From Moringa oleifera (taxonomy: Eukaryota; Streptophyta; Magnoliopsida; Brassicales; Moringaceae): a stretch of DNA of 64,000 bases. Under the pieces are notes generated by a model that ran no database searches, was not told the origin of the DNA, and saw nothing but the letters and a program-made list of their open reading frames with translations. Both the position numbers and the translations under genes were made by a program. Location of the stretch: positions 5,795,001-5,859,000 of the forward strand of contig JAJFZO010000034.1 of assembly GCA_021397835.1 (NCBI GenBank), read 5' to 3'. Within the stretch, counting starts at the first letter, position 1. Each line of letters opens with the position of its first letter. Below are positions 62,640 through 64,000 of this stretch, in pieces.

Positions 62640-62990
62640 GAAAATAATTTTTATAATATACATTTTCACATGTGCGTGATATTCTCACGAAATTGTTACC
62701 ATGAAAAATATTTGATAAATATTTGCAAATAAATATTATAAATTATAAATTTTCACTGATATTATTATGTGGTAATTTCATATTGTTCTCACTGATACAA
62801 TTTCATGAAGATATTAGTAAATTCTCACAAATTAACTTTTTAAAGAATAATTAAGATATTTCCATATAGAATACTCTACCAGAATTATAAAAAGATTTCG
62901 ACAGACATTATTTTACAAAAATTATTAAAAAATTCTCACAATCTTAAGTTCATAAGAATTTATTATTATTTTCACAAAAATTATTTTGTT
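62640..62990. repeat. Cluster of TTCTCAC(A/G)A words, subterminal-repeat-like
   Basis: ATTCTCAC or ATTTTCAC recurs at about 62663, 62680, 62750, 62783, 62822, 62934 and 62969, often next to AAATT. Short words clustered like this occur at ends of CACTA and Mutator elements. It lies near the possible CACTA ORF at 63570-63900, but no terminus was found. Confidence 0.35.
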
Positions 62991-63569
62991 AAATATTTAA
63001 ATTACTCTATTTTATTTAAAATAATTTATTTATTAAAATATTAAATAAATTTTGGAAACATTGGTAGAATTTCCTCAACATGTTATCGTTAGAATTCTGA
63101 AATAATAATTAAAATATTAAAATATTTTTTATTTTAAGTATTTTAATAATTATAAATATATATTGTTAATAAATATAAAAATAATAAATAATTTAATTCA
63201 TTTATTACTACTTAATCAAATAATAATAACTGATATTGAAAAAATTAAAAAAACAATGTACTAAAGTAATGAAATAAACAAAATCATATATCAAATGAAA
63301 CAATATAACTGATCATATTTAACATTAAAATATATAAAACGTTCATAAGACGTTCAATACAAAAGGGGAATATAATCTAATATAATCTTTTCCTAACTAA
63401 TTATCACTATCATAAGCACCATCACCATCATGATGCTGGCTAGATGAAGTACCTTGCTGAAGTGAAAAAAATATCTTGTTAGAAACTTAATTGTCTGATA
63501 AACTTATTCAAAAGCTGTTTGGTTGAGACCATTTCTTTTTTGAGTAAGTTCTCTTTTTGATCCCTCATT

Positions 63570-63900
63570 TTAATCTCTTTCTACATCTTTAATTTCATTT
63601 GTCTGTAGATTTTTATCATCTATGCGTTTTCTTTGTCTAGTTGTGCTTATATCTCTTGTAAACAAGAAAATATTTGATTTAGCATAATGTTGGGTGCAAA
63701 TGTGAAGACCAAGAACCACATTTGTTGAATTGTAAAAAATAGTCTCACATCTAAAGTTATTTGTCTTGGCTTTCTTATTTTTTCCACTAACTACACAAAA
63801 AAATAAAGTGGAATCATCAATAGATGATCCTAAAGCAAAGTTATCCTCTATTATTTTTCCATAACTAGCTTGCACATAATATGGTAAAACAAATTGTAAA
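63570..63900 (-). pseudogene. Possible CACTA second-ORF fragment (Ptta/En/Spm type)
   Basis: Minus strand QASYGKIIEDNFALGSSIDD, then STLFFCVVSGKNKKAKTNNF, resembles the region of Ptta/En/Spm plant transposases that ends D-E-x-x-L-F-x-x-V-x-G-x-x-K-K-G-x-V-Y-G-x-G. A charged tail follows (TRQRKRIDDKNLQTNEIKD). The GLG that usually closes the motif is absent. An intron-like gap precedes it toward the right edge. Alternative: an unrelated decayed gene. Confidence 0.35.
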
Positions 63901-64000
63901 ACAGACTAAAGCAAGATAAATAAGTACCGATACATGAAAAAATTAAAAAATATTCTAAGCATGTCTATTTTGAAATGGAAAATATAAAAAATTCACCACC

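Overview
The window is nuclear DNA of a flowering plant, most likely a eudicot. The evidence is its AT-rich base composition, GT-AG introns, plant-specific transposon families (CACTA, Tat-type Ty3-gypsy, Ty1-copia, L1-type LINE) and one intact plant-specific transcription factor gene. I cannot name the species from sequence alone.

The only gene I can support as intact is a class IV homeodomain-leucine zipper (HD-ZIP IV) gene on the + strand. Its coding exons run from 51704 (or 52512 for a shorter form) to 56067, and it is closest to Arabidopsis HDG2. All ten exons of the 727-residue form join in frame at GT-AG junctions. They encode a homeodomain, a zipper-loop-zipper with a CxxC loop, a START domain and the family C-terminus. 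An upstream in-frame exon gives an alternative 759-residue form. A consensus L1 box, the site HD-ZIP IV proteins bind, lies about 1 kb upstream of the first possible start codon. This suggests epidermal expression with auto- or cross-regulation.

The rest is mostly decayed transposons. 1-3701 is the end of a CACTA element (minus strand): broken TNP2 transposase, three tRNA-like tandem units, 40-bp subterminal repeats and a CACTATAAG terminus. 9.7-19.3 kb is a Tat-type Ty3-gypsy relic (minus strand) with gag, protease, RT/RNase H and integrase; a 3.4-kb segment interrupts it inside the protease region. A copia integrase fragment follows (19.6-20.2 kb), next to a 38-bp-stem palindrome. 20.7-27 kb is nearly empty. 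27.6-29.5 kb holds a CACTA-type Ulp1-like protease relic, and 29.7-30.3 kb a relic of the PF04195 'gypsy-type' domain. 32.6-39.3 kb is an L1-type LINE split by an old copia element (34106-38855) with both LTRs, a decayed primer-binding site and a decayed target duplication. 41.9-45.7 kb is a second Ty3-gypsy relic (minus strand) with LTR, primer-binding site, gag, protease and RT.

From 45.7 to about 60 kb I see no recognisable transposon protein, so the HDG2-like gene sits in a relatively clean island with several GC-richer blocks upstream. After 60 kb decayed repeats return, ending in a possible CACTA transposase fragment at the right edge. Apart from the HD-ZIP IV gene and its likely regulatory sites, nothing here amounts to a working system. 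The more unusual observations are the alternative N-terminus, the tRNA-like triplets in the CACTA end, the long palindrome and the nested insertions.
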